A stretch of DNA of 7,272 nt. Source: Gammaproteobacteria bacterium. Its GTDB lineage: Bacteria; Pseudomonadota; Gammaproteobacteria; Thiohalospirales; Thiohalospiraceae. A program made the translations under genes and the position numbers. This document shows, one piece after another, positions 1 to 7,066 of this stretch (within the stretch, counting starts at the first letter, position 1; each line of letters opens with the position of its first letter). The notes below the pieces were generated by a model, which saw only the letters and a program-made list of their open reading frames with translations, was not told where the DNA came from and searched no databases. The DNA lies in assembly GCA_011322575.1 (NCBI GenBank), contig DRMK01000042.1, positions 1 through 7,272 on the forward strand, given 5' to 3'.

Positions 1-3000
1 CCCCGCCTGCAACGATTTTTCGCGGTCGCCGGTCATGGCGTGGGCGGTCATGGCCACGATGGGCAGATCGCTGTAGCGGGCAGCGCGGATGCGCCGGGTG
101 GCCTCGAAGCCATCCATCTCCGGCAGCTGGATGTCCATCAGCACCAGATCGTACTTCTGCCGCTGCACCGCCTCCACCGCCTCCCTGCCATTACCGGCGA
201 TCTCCACCTGCAGCCCGAAGTTCTCCAGCATGGCCACCGCCACCTGCTGGTTGATCTCGTTGTCCTCCACCAGGAGCACCCTGCCGGAGAGCCTCTGCAC
301 GGGCGCCGGCCCTGGTGCGGTACGGCCATCCCGCCTCCCGATCTGCTCTCCCCCGATGGTCTGGGCGACGGTCTCGAACAGTACCGAGGGGCTGACCGGC
401 TTGATGAGAAACGCATCCAGATGCTCCTGCCGGGCGCGGTGCATGATCTCCTCCCTGCCGTAGGCGGTGATCATCACGATGGTGGGGATCTTCTCCAGGC
501 GTGGGTTCTTCCTGATCAGACGGGCGGTCTCCAGGCCGTCCATCTCCGGCATCTTCCAGTCCAACAGCACCAGGTCGTAGGGCTCCGCGCCGCCGTTGGC
601 CTCCAGCTCCTGCAGGGCGGCGATGCCGGACTCCGCGGTGTTCACGTCGAAGCCGAACGACTCCAGCATGTCCCGGAACACCTGGCGCACGGTGGCGTTG
701 TCGTCCACCACCAGGGCGCGCATGGTGTCGAAGCTGACCTCCGGGTAACGACTGCGCGGGGCCACCTCCACCGGTTTGCCGAACGGCACGCTGAAGCGGA
801 AGGTGCTGCCCCGGCCCGGCGCGCTCTGTGCCCCGATCTCCCCCTTCATGAGCTCCACCAGCATCCTGCAGATGGCGAGCCCCAGGCCGGTGCCGCCATA
901 TCTGCGCGTGGTGCTGCTGTCCGCCTGGGAGAAGGCGTCGAACAGGCCGGGGATCTTGTCCGGCCTGATGCCGATCCCGGTATCCCTGACCGTAAACTCC
1001 AGCCGGCAGGCCCTGGCATCCTCCTCCAGCAACCGGATTCCGATCACCACCTCTCCCTGCTCGGTGAACTTGATGGCGTTCTGGGTCAGGTTGAGCAGTA
1101 CCTGCCCGACGCGCAGCGGATCCCCGATCAGGGTGCGCGGCACGTCACGCCCCACCGAGAACAGCACCTCGATGCCCTTCTCCCCCGCCTTGATGCTCAC
1201 CAGATCCGATATGTTCTGCAGTATGTCATCCAGATGGAACTGGGTACGCTCGATGGTGAGTTTGCCCGCCTCGATCTTGGAGAAATCCAGCAGGTCGTTG
1301 ATAATCCCCAGCAGTGCGTGGGCGGAGCTGTTGATCTTGTTCAGGAAGTCGCGCTGGCGCGCGGTGAGATCCGACTGCAGCACCAGGTGGCACATGCCGA
1401 TGATGGCGTTCATCGGCGTGCGAATCTCGTGGCTCATGTTGGCCAGAAAACCGCTCTTGGCCTCGTTGGCCGCCTCCGCCTGCCGCTTGGCCTCCTGCAG
1501 CTCCAGCTGCATCCGCTTGCGTTCGGTGACATCCTCCTGGGAACCGACCACCCGGACCGGCCGACCCTCGGCATCCCTCTCGGCCACCTTGCCGCGCGAC
1601 AGCATGTAGCGGTATGCGCCACTCTTGGTGCGCAACCGGAACTCGTGCTGGTAGGTGTCCCTGCCCTCGCGCAACGCCTGCTGCACCAGCCGGATGGCCT
1701 CCTGGCGATCGTCGGGATGCAGCAACTCGCGCCAGGTGTGCTCCGTGGCTTGCAGCTCACCCGGTGCGTAACCCAGCATCTTCATGTAGGCCGGGCTGTA
1801 GTAGACCTGGTTGGTGGTGATGTCCCAGTCCCACAGCCCCTCCGACGCCGCCTCGGTGGCCAGCTGGTAGCGCTCCTCGCTGATGCGCAGCTCCCGCTCC
1901 GCTCTCTCGCGTTCCCGGATCTGCTTCTTCAGGGAGCGGTTCCAGAGTATCGCCATGAGCAGCAGGAACCCGGTTATTCCCCCGGCCAGCAGGGCGGCCC
2001 GCCACACCCTGCTACGATCCACCGTATGCTCGAAACGCACCGCGAACCAGCGGTTCCTGATCGCCTGACGCTGCTCCTGGGTGAGCGAGCCGATGGCCTC
2101 ATCGAGGATCTCCACCAGCTCCGGCCACTCCTTGCGCACCGCGAACGCGAGATTGTAGGTGAACAGGGTGGGTGAGGCGATCTTGATGTTGGTCAGGCCC
2201 CGCTTGTCGATCTCGTAGGCCCCCACCGCCAGATTACCGATATAGGCATCCACCTTGCCGGTGGAGAGGATCTTCATCGCCTGGGCCGGGGTCTCCACCC
2301 GTACCAGCTCCAGCTTCGGATAGCTGAGCTGCAAATACTCCTCCACCGGATCGTCCCTCTCGATGGCGATCTGTTTGCCAGCCAGATCTTCCGGCGCGGT
2401 AATCAGCTGCTGCGCTCCTCGCACGAATACCACCGCCGGAAAGCTGAGATAGGGGATGGTGAAGTTGAACCTTTTCTCCAGCTCCGGTGTCTTTACGGCG
2501 CTGGGCAGAATGTCAATCCTTCCCTCCGCCAGAGCGGTAATCAGCTGGCGGCGGGTCATGGCGGGCTGCGGCTGCATGGAGATCCCCAAGCGGGAGGCGA
2601 GCAGCCCCACATAGTCGGAGCTGATCCCCCGGTAGCCCCCGTCGGGACCAACGAACTCAACGGGTGCCCAGGAGGGGATCGCTCCCAGCTTCATCACGGG
2701 GTGCTGGCTCAGCCACTCCCTCTGCTGCGGAGTAAGCGCCGGCCCCCGATCCGGTCCGCTCTCCTCACCCACGGGGGATACATAGTCCGGCAGCCAGCGG
2801 TTTACCAGCTCCCTGCGCTCCCGCTCCGAAATCGCCGCGATGCCGGTCTCCACCAGAGCCAGCAGCTCCCTGTTGCCGCGCGCCACGCCGGCATGGATCC
2901 CCGCATTCAGCATGGGCGGAGAGATCCTGGCTGCCCTGCCCCGGATTCCGGCCTCCACCAGCGCCAGCTCCGCGGAGGGCTCATCGGCCAGAAAGGCATC

Positions 3001-3525
3001 AATCTCACCGCGGGCCAGAGCCACCCCCATCTGCTTCGCGGTGTCCAGGGTGGTTATGGTGGCATCCGGCAGCCGGCCGCGCAGCAGCTCCCCCAGAGGT
3101 GGATAGGTGGCGATACGCGCCTGCCGGAAAGACTCCAGGGTGGACTCTCCCGGCCCGTCGGTGCGATAGAACAGGGTTGCCGGAACAGTGAAGAAAGGAG
3201 TACTGAAATCCAGCTCCCTGGCACGCTCCCTGGAGTAGAACAGGATCCCGTGGATGTCCGCCCTGCCCTCCCGCACATCGGCAATGGAACGGGGCATGCT
3301 GGCGAGCCGGAACCGCACCTGGCGGCCGGTCTTCTCCCCCCAGAGGCGCCAGAACTCCACTACCATACCGGTAGGGTTGCCATCGGCATCGATGGCACTG
3401 ACGGTGGTCATGTTGTCCGGTATCGAAATGGTGACGGGCTCCGGCTCACCGGGTCCCGCCGCCGCAGCAGGCAGCGACGGCAGAGCCAGAAACAGCAGCA
3501 TCAGCAGAGTAGTTCCGGCTTTCAT
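1..3525 (-). CDS. BvgS/EvgS-type hybrid sensor histidine kinase, C-terminus cut by window edge
   Basis: Inner-membrane sensor that should autophosphorylate on histidine and relay phosphate through receiver domains after sensing a periplasmic ligand. The frame is open for 1175 codons with no stop, so the C-terminus (rest of receiver 2, perhaps an Hpt domain) lies outside. Order: signal peptide about 1-22 (MKAGTTLLMLLFLALPSLPA); two SBP_bac_3-like domains, about 30-262 and 276-500; membrane helix about 510-530; PAS about 550-670; HisKA with SHEIRTP and phospho-acceptor His699; HATPase_c with N box (NAIKF, Asn816), DTGIGI from Asp848, and GGTGLGLA near 877; receiver 1 from 935 (Asp941/Asp942, phospho-Asp989, Lys1042); receiver 2 with Glu1087/Asp1088 and phospho-Asp1131. 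All key residues are present, so it looks active. The ATG at 3525 was chosen because it opens a good signal peptide, although no clear Shine-Dalgarno precedes it. Ligand and cognate regulator are unknown. The gene is divergent from the SIMPL gene. Confidence 0.93.
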   Translation of the reverse strand, partial: MKAGTTLLMLLFLALPSLPAAAAGPGEPEPVTISIPDNMTTVSAIDADGNPTGMVVEFWRLWGEKTGRQVRFRLASMPRSIADVREGRADIHGILFYSRERARELDFSTPFFTVPATLFYRTDGPGESTLESFRQARIATYPPLGELLRGRLPDATITTLDTAKQMGVALARGEIDAFLADEPSAELALVEAGIRGRAARISPPMLNAGIHAGVARGNRELLALVETGIAAISERERRELVNRWLPDYVSPVGEESGPDRGPALTPQQREWLSQHPVMKLGAIPSWAPVEFVGPDGGYRGISSDYVGLLASRLGISMQPQPAMTRRQLITALAEGRIDILPSAVKTPELEKRFNFTIPYLSFPAVVFVRGAQQLITAPEDLAGKQIAIERDDPVEEYLQLSYPKLELVRVETPAQAMKILSTGKVDAYIGNLAVGAYEIDKRGLTNIKIASPTLFTYNLAFAVRKEWPELVEILDEAIGSLTQEQRQAIRNRWFAVRFEHTVDRSRVWRAALLAGGITGFLLLMAILWNRSLKKQIRERERAERELRISEERYQLATEAASEGLWDWDITTNQVYYSPAYMKMLGYAPGELQATEHTWRELLHPDDRQEAIRLVQQALREGRDTYQHEFRLRTKSGAYRYMLSRGKVAERDAEGRPVRVVGSQEDVTERKRMQLELQEAKRQAEAANEAKSGFLANMSHEIRTPMNAIIGMCHLVLQSDLTARQRDFLNKINSSAHALLGIINDLLDFSKIEAGKLTIERTQFHLDDILQNISDLVSIKAGEKGIEVLFSVGRDVPRTLIGDPLRVGQVLLNLTQNAIKFTEQGEVVIGIRLLEEDARACRLEFTVRDTGIGIRPDKIPGLFDAFSQADSSTTRRYGGTGLGLAICRMLVELMKGEIGAQSAPGRGSTFRFSVPFGKPVEVAPRSRYPEVSFDTMRALVVDDNATVRQVFRDMLESFGFDVNTAESGIAALQELEANGGAEPYDLVLLDWKMPEMDGLETARLIRKNPRLEKIPTIVMITAYGREEIMHRARQEHLDAFLIKPVSPSVLFETVAQTIGGEQIGRRDGRTAPGPAPVQRLSGRVLLVEDNEINQQVAVAMLENFGLQVEIAGNGREAVEAVQRQKYDLVLMDIQLPEMDGFEATRRIRAARYSDLPIVAMTAHAMTGDREKSLQAG

Positions 3526-3648
3526 TATATTATTGCAGACCGCAAATACCCCGATTCTGGCTGAACCGGATTGCCGTGGCAAGCATTAGCGGAACCCGGC
3601 ACTCCCCTGCTGCTCCACCCGGGCAGGCTTCACGACCGATTCGGGATT

Positions 3649-3665
3649 CCACGCGGCGATCGTGG
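3649..3665. promoter_or_regulatory. short perfect dyad, possible operator
   Basis: CCACG (3649-3653) and CGTGG (3661-3665) are perfect inverted arms around a 7-base spacer. The dyad abuts the TACAGT hexamer and fills the region where RNA polymerase would contact the spacer. A repressor or activator could bind here and affect either divergent gene. Five-base arms arise easily by chance, so support is weak. Confidence 0.2.
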
Positions 3666-3671
3666 TACAGT
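3663..3671 (+). promoter_or_regulatory. candidate extended -10 promoter for the SIMPL gene
   Basis: TGG followed by TACAGT (hexamer 3666-3671) resembles an extended -10 element of a sigma-70 promoter. It sits about 30 bases before the ATG at 3703, which would give a leader of roughly 25 bases. No good -35 box is seen at the expected distance (around 3643-3648), which is tolerable for extended -10 promoters. This is pattern reading only. Confidence 0.35.
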
Positions 3672-3672
3672 G

Positions 3673-3698
3673 GTTTTTTGGGCAAAAACAGGGGTTTT
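3673..3698 (+). promoter_or_regulatory. two overlapping, mutually exclusive hairpins ahead of the SIMPL start
   Basis: GTTTTT (3673-3678) can pair with AAAAAC (3684-3689) around a 5-base loop. The same A-rich arm, as AAAAC (3685-3689), can instead pair with GTTTT (3694-3698) around AGGG. The second form places most of the AGGGG ribosome binding site in its loop and the last G in the stem. If transcription starts near 3678, only the second form would be made in full. The stems are short and A/U-rich, so stability is doubtful. Confidence 0.2.
3690..3694 (+). promoter_or_regulatory. ribosome binding site that fixes the SIMPL start
   Basis: AGGGG lies 8 bases before the ATG at 3703. It decides the start of the SIMPL gene: the frame is open upstream to about 3571, but that extension has no signal peptide at its front and no comparable site. 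Confidence 0.6.
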
Positions 3699-3702
3699 CG
3701 GC

Positions 3703-4407
3703 ATGAGCAAGGCTACTGGGATCATTGCACTGCTGCTGTTGTACTGCTTTTCATCGGGTCTGGCGGCTGATGACGCCAGCAGCTACGACAGGGTCTCCCT
3801 GGGGGCGGAGGCCAGCGAGGAGATAGCCAATGACACGCTGGTGGCGATCCTCTATCTGCAGCAACAGGGGCGCAATGCCGCACAGGTGGCGGAAAGGGTG
3901 AACCAGGCCATCGCCTGGGGCATAGAGCGGGCGCGGGAGAGGGCCGCCGGGATCAAGATCCAGACATTGGGTTACCAGACCAGCCCGGTTTACCAGAACG
4001 GCAAGCTGACCGGGATTTGGCGGATACGCCAGTCTCTCCGCCTGGAGAGCAAGGACTCCGCCCTGCTCAGCGAGCTGTTGGGCGAACTGCAGGAGAGGCT
4101 GGCCATCCAGCACATCGGCTACCAGCTGTCGGAGGAGAGCAGGGGCCAGGCGGAGCAGCGGCTTACCGAGGCCGCCATAGCCAGTTTCAAACGGAAAGCC
4201 CTGTTGGTGGCCCGGCAATTCGATGCCCGGGACTACCGCATAGTGTCCGTCAACATCTCTCCGGCCGGCTCCCGCGGCCGTCCCATACCCATGAGATACG
4301 CCATGGACGGGATGGAGACGAAAATGGCCAGCGCCCCGCCGCTGGAGGCCGGCGAGCAGACGGTACGGATCGGCGTCAGCGGCGTGATCGAGCTGGTGAG
4401 AGACTAG
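3703..4407 (+). CDS. SIMPL (DUF541, YggE-like) periplasmic protein
   Basis: A 234-residue secreted protein of the SIMPL/DUF541 family, which includes E. coli YggE and Brucella BP26/OMP28. Its biochemical role is not settled; family members are linked to oxidative or envelope stress. Residues 1-22 form a signal peptide (hydrophobic IIALLLLY core, likely cleavage after GLAA). Family traits visible in the mature part are the opening beta segment (VSLGAEASEEIANDTLVAIL), a helix rich in Ala/Arg, a motif like IQTLGYQTSPVYQNGKLTGI around residues 85-105, a second helix with regularly spaced Ala (EAAIASFKRKALLVA), and a C-terminal strand pair starting at EAGEQTVRIGVSG. Total length is normal for the family. 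The ATG at 3703 is chosen for its signal peptide and AGGGG site. It is divergent from the sensor kinase (177-bp gap) and convergent with the DUF11 gene. A link to the kinase's periplasmic sensing is inference. Confidence 0.88.
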   Translation: MSKATGIIALLLLYCFSSGLAADDASSYDRVSLGAEASEEIANDTLVAILYLQQQGRNAAQVAERVNQAIAWGIERARERAAGIKIQTLGYQTSPVYQNGKLTGIWRIRQSLRLESKDSALLSELLGELQERLAIQHIGYQLSEESRGQAEQRLTEAAIASFKRKALLVARQFDARDYRIVSVNISPAGSRGRPIPMRYAMDGMETKMASAPPLEAGEQTVRIGVSGVIELVRD

Positions 4408-4478
4408 GGCGATGAAGAAACGTTATGTTAGGGGGCAGCCAGCCCACCCCGCGAAGCATTCAGCGATAAGTGGGTCGA

Positions 4479-6998
4479 CTACTGAATGGTGACCCGGAAG
4501 CTGACGATGGCTTGCTCGCCGGCATTGAGGACGATACCGTTCACGGTAACGGTCCGGGTCGTAGAGTTATAGCTTCCCTGGTCCGAATCGGCGACGTTGG
4601 TCAGATTGAGGGTGGCGCCGCCGTTGATGTTGGGGGCGGTAACCCGAATACCCTTTCCCGCTGCATACCCATCCGCAAGGAAGGCCAGAGTGGCCGCCTC
4701 CGCGCTCAGATCATCGGTAACCGTAACGTTGGTGGCCTGGGCCCCGGCGGTATTGGTTACAGTTATGGTGTACTCCACCACCGCGCCGGGAATGCGCTTC
4801 GGATTGTTGGTGCCGTTTACCGGGTCGGAGATCACCGTGCTGGATTTGCTTGCGGTTATGTTTGCGCTGCCGAACCAGCTCACGTTATTACCGCTGTCCA
4901 CGGAGTTGGGGGGGTTGATATCCAGCAGACCCGCATCCGAGCCGGAGGCATCGGAATCCTGCACATCCACGTAGGAGATGGCCTTGGTGGCACCGGTAGC
5001 GAGATTGAGGTTCCAGCGGGTGCCAGGGGAGCTGGAGCGCAGGCTGAGCAGCTGGCCGCTGGCGCCATTCAGGGTGGCGGTGCCGGTGATGGTCTGGGTA
5101 GTGCCGGCGGTGAAGGTCAGGGTATCGGCACTGGAAACCGTCTTGGTAAGGTTGCGGAAGGTGGTGGATCCCGACAGGGTCTGATTGGCGCCGTTCAAAA
5201 CAACTGTGGATGTGCCGGGGGTAAAGGTGTCGTTGTTGATCCAGTCGCCACCCACGTTGATGGTCGAACCACCCGCATCGATCTCGTTGGTATCTGCCGC
5301 ATCGGAAGCGTATATGGTTACGTTGCCATTGATGGTGACCGCTGAGTTGTTGAGGATCAGCTTCCCATACCTGGTGTCGGTGCTGTTGCCGACCTTGAGC
5401 TGATTGCAATCGATAGAGTAATTTGCCGCCGTAGTGTCCAGTATCGATTTTTTCCCGGCACTCCCCCCCGATACCTGTAAATTATTGCATGTTATATTAC
5501 CAAGCAGCAGGAAACTGGTGCTGGTTCCCCTGGCGGCAAGATAGAGATCTGGATAGTTGGCATTTGCAACATTCACGGTTGTGAGGGGCTGATAGCGAAA
5601 CAGGAGGTTAGAAAGAGTGGTACTGCCAGGGACAAATGGCGTTCCATCGTCTCGGTTGAGATAGACCCTTCCCCCCGCAAGCGTCCCTCCTCCCAAGGTA
5701 AGATTGTTCATCACCACGATACCGCGGCTGGCCAGTATCGTCGTCGTCTGCCCACTGGCCGCCGCATTGACATTGTAGAATCGCTTCGTGGTATTTGCCC
5801 AGCCATTGACGTCGATGCTTATGGTACCGGTGCCGGTGAAGTTGACAGTGCTGGTGTCGGCGTTGAAGGTACCATTGGTATTGTCCCAATTGCCGCTGAC
5901 GGTAAAGGTGTTGCTCCCCGCTGTCACGGTACCATTGATTTTTATATGGGCAGTTGTGACGTTGCCCAAAGGTTGGTAGGAGTGGCTGGTGGGTACATAT
6001 AGTTCGGTGTTGGTGCCTCGTACCGTGAGATCCATACCCAATACGTAATACAGGATATCTGTATCACCGTAGTATCCGTCCGCATTACTAATATCCCCGT
6101 TGTCCAGGGGTGTTCCGCCCTCGTCTTGGCGGGTGATGAGATGATCGGCATATAGATCCAGATTGGAAATGGTATTGGAAACATTCACCGGGTCCATTAC
6201 CGTAACCGTGGTGGCTTTGACGGAGCCATTGTCCACGTAAACCAGAAGAGGAACATAGGAATCACCGGCAGCGACAGTGGTGGTAATGGTGTAGTTTCCG
6301 GAGGCATCGGTAACATCGATTCCCTCGCTGACACCATCTATCAGCAGACGCACGGTCTGACCTGACAAGGGGGCGGTTCCTTCGTCGCTGTAGAGGGTGC
6401 CGGAGAGGGTGACACTTATGGCAGGTGTATAATCGATCTCCACATACAATTCCGTAATACGCGTCGTATTGTCGTTCATGAGATCTACTGCGGCCACGAG
6501 ATTGTCGATTTCGGCCCATGTCCAGGGCAGACCAGTTTGTGGGTTTGTTGTATAGGTATCTCCGCTTTGCAAGACAAAATCTTGCAAGGTCTGATTTATG
6601 GAGCCGCCAAAATATTCAGATCCATTGGTTCTGACACCGATACGGTAGGTGCTGGTACCAGATGGCCAGTTGTCCTGGGTTACCCATGCTTTGACTACAA
6701 CGGAATTGATCACACCACTTACATTGGCGTTGTCCATCTCAAGATAAAAGTCATCGGTTGCCAAATCTGTTTGCCCATAAGAAATCCAATCATCTTTGGT
6801 ATCCAACGCATCAGCAGCGGTTCCACCTTCGTAAAAAATATTATCGCCAGGTGCTGAGCCGGAAGGGTGTAGAGTTAGAATATCCGCCTCGGCTCTTCCC
6901 GTGAGAAGCAGAGATCCCAATATGATGGATGCTGTTGCCCAAACAAGCATCGGCAGAGTTGGTAAACACGAAGAAAGGCAGAGACAGAATCTGTTCAT
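4479..6998 (-). CDS. secreted beta-strand-repeat surface protein with C-terminal DUF11 domain
   Basis: About 839 residues, probably an exported surface or adhesin-like protein; no enzyme motif is seen. Residues 1-37 look like a signal peptide (three Cys in the n-region, hydrophobic WATASIILGSLLL, cleavage after RAEA). Residues 38-180 form a beta-rich domain with Trp71 and a PWTWAEID motif near 160. About 182-285 is an Ig- or carboxypeptidase-regulatory-like sandwich (SGTLYSDEGTAPLSG). About 290-700 is low-complexity Thr/Asn/Gly beta-strand repeat, likely a beta-helix or filamentous-haemagglutinin-like stack, with two related copies around Trp371 and Trp586. About 712-839 is DUF11 (IPGAVVEYTITVTNT, NVTVTDDLS). 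The protein stops right at the end of DUF11, with no barrel or sorting signal. The start is uncertain: the ATG at 6998 gives the best signal peptide, an ATG at 7064 lies 2 bases after the upstream stop, and an ATG at 6950 and a TTG at 7082 also fit. None has a good Shine-Dalgarno. GC varies strongly along the gene. Confidence 0.85.
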   Translation of the reverse strand: MNRFCLCLSSCLPTLPMLVWATASIILGSLLLTGRAEADILTLHPSGSAPGDNIFYEGGTAADALDTKDDWISYGQTDLATDDFYLEMDNANVSGVINSVVVKAWVTQDNWPSGTSTYRIGVRTNGSEYFGGSINQTLQDFVLQSGDTYTTNPQTGLPWTWAEIDNLVAAVDLMNDNTTRITELYVEIDYTPAISVTLSGTLYSDEGTAPLSGQTVRLLIDGVSEGIDVTDASGNYTITTTVAAGDSYVPLLVYVDNGSVKATTVTVMDPVNVSNTISNLDLYADHLITRQDEGGTPLDNGDISNADGYYGDTDILYYVLGMDLTVRGTNTELYVPTSHSYQPLGNVTTAHIKINGTVTAGSNTFTVSGNWDNTNGTFNADTSTVNFTGTGTISIDVNGWANTTKRFYNVNAAASGQTTTILASRGIVVMNNLTLGGGTLAGGRVYLNRDDGTPFVPGSTTLSNLLFRYQPLTTVNVANANYPDLYLAARGTSTSFLLLGNITCNNLQVSGGSAGKKSILDTTAANYSIDCNQLKVGNSTDTRYGKLILNNSAVTINGNVTIYASDAADTNEIDAGGSTINVGGDWINNDTFTPGTSTVVLNGANQTLSGSTTFRNLTKTVSSADTLTFTAGTTQTITGTATLNGASGQLLSLRSSSPGTRWNLNLATGATKAISYVDVQDSDASGSDAGLLDINPPNSVDSGNNVSWFGSANITASKSSTVISDPVNGTNNPKRIPGAVVEYTITVTNTAGAQATNVTVTDDLSAEAATLAFLADGYAAGKGIRVTAPNINGGATLNLTNVADSDQGSYNSTTRTVTVNGIVLNAGEQAIVSFRVTIQ
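4908..4914. repeat. G7/C7 homopolymer inside the DUF11-protein gene
   Basis: Seven consecutive G on the plus strand, read as seven C in the coding strand within an Asn-Pro-Pro-Asn segment just before the DUF11 domain. Gain or loss of one base would shift the frame and remove DUF11. Confidence 0.95.
5169..5264 (-). repeat. internal protein repeat, copy 2
   Basis: Encodes 32 residues centred on Trp586 (GGDWINNDTFTPGTSTVVLN). It aligns with the segment at 5814-5909: Gly-x-Trp, Thr-Phe, then Thr-Ser-Thr-Val and a following Gly are shared, with a one-residue gap. This is a degenerate beta-strand repeat unit of the same protein, not a DNA-level repeat. Confidence 0.6.
5463..5469. repeat. C7/G7 homopolymer inside the DUF11-protein gene
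   Basis: Seven consecutive C on the plus strand, read as seven G in the coding strand within a Val-Ser-Gly-Gly-Ser segment in the repeat region. A one-base slip would frameshift the gene. A shorter C6 run lies at 5671-5676. Confidence 0.95.
5814..5909 (-). repeat. internal protein repeat, copy 1
   Basis: Encodes 32 residues centred on Trp371 (SGNWDNTNGTFNADTSTVNF). It matches the unit at 5169-5264 in its Trp, Thr-Phe and Thr-Ser-Thr-Val positions. The repetition supports a stacked beta-strand architecture for the middle of the protein. Confidence 0.6.
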
Positions 6999-7066
6999 GG
7001 TTTTGGAAAAATGGCCAGCAGCAAAACAGACTTTGTGCTTTTCCACCTCCACATTACCCGCCATCT

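Noticed and set aside
40..2175. 711-codon open frame on the plus strand
   Set aside because: It lies wholly antisense to the kinase, whose domains are unmistakable. The translation is rich in His, Gln, Leu and Arg with no domain pattern, as expected for an antisense shadow in high-GC DNA.
2701..3564. 287-codon open frame on the plus strand
   Set aside because: Antisense to the first periplasmic domain of the kinase. Its product has no recognisable fold and no sensible start context.
3571..3702. N-terminal extension of the SIMPL frame upstream of 3703
   Set aside because: It would bury the signal peptide inside the protein and overlaps the promoter candidate. AGGGG is correctly spaced for the ATG at 3703.
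4408..4495. Possible terminators between the convergent genes (GGGTC 4472-4476 with GACCC 4491-4495; GGGG 4431-4434 with CCCC 4447-4450)
   Set aside because: The stems are only 4-5 bases with long loops and no T tract on either strand, so they do not support an intrinsic terminator.
4470..5345. 291-codon Gly/Val-rich open frame on the plus strand
   Set aside because: Antisense to the DUF11 end of the surface gene. Its Gly-rich composition mirrors the Thr/Asn/Ala codons of the real frame.
5808..5945. Repeated short DNA strings such as GTACCATTG
   Set aside because: These reflect repeated Asn-Gly-Thr residues in the beta-strand protein rather than a DNA-level repeat array or binding-site cluster.
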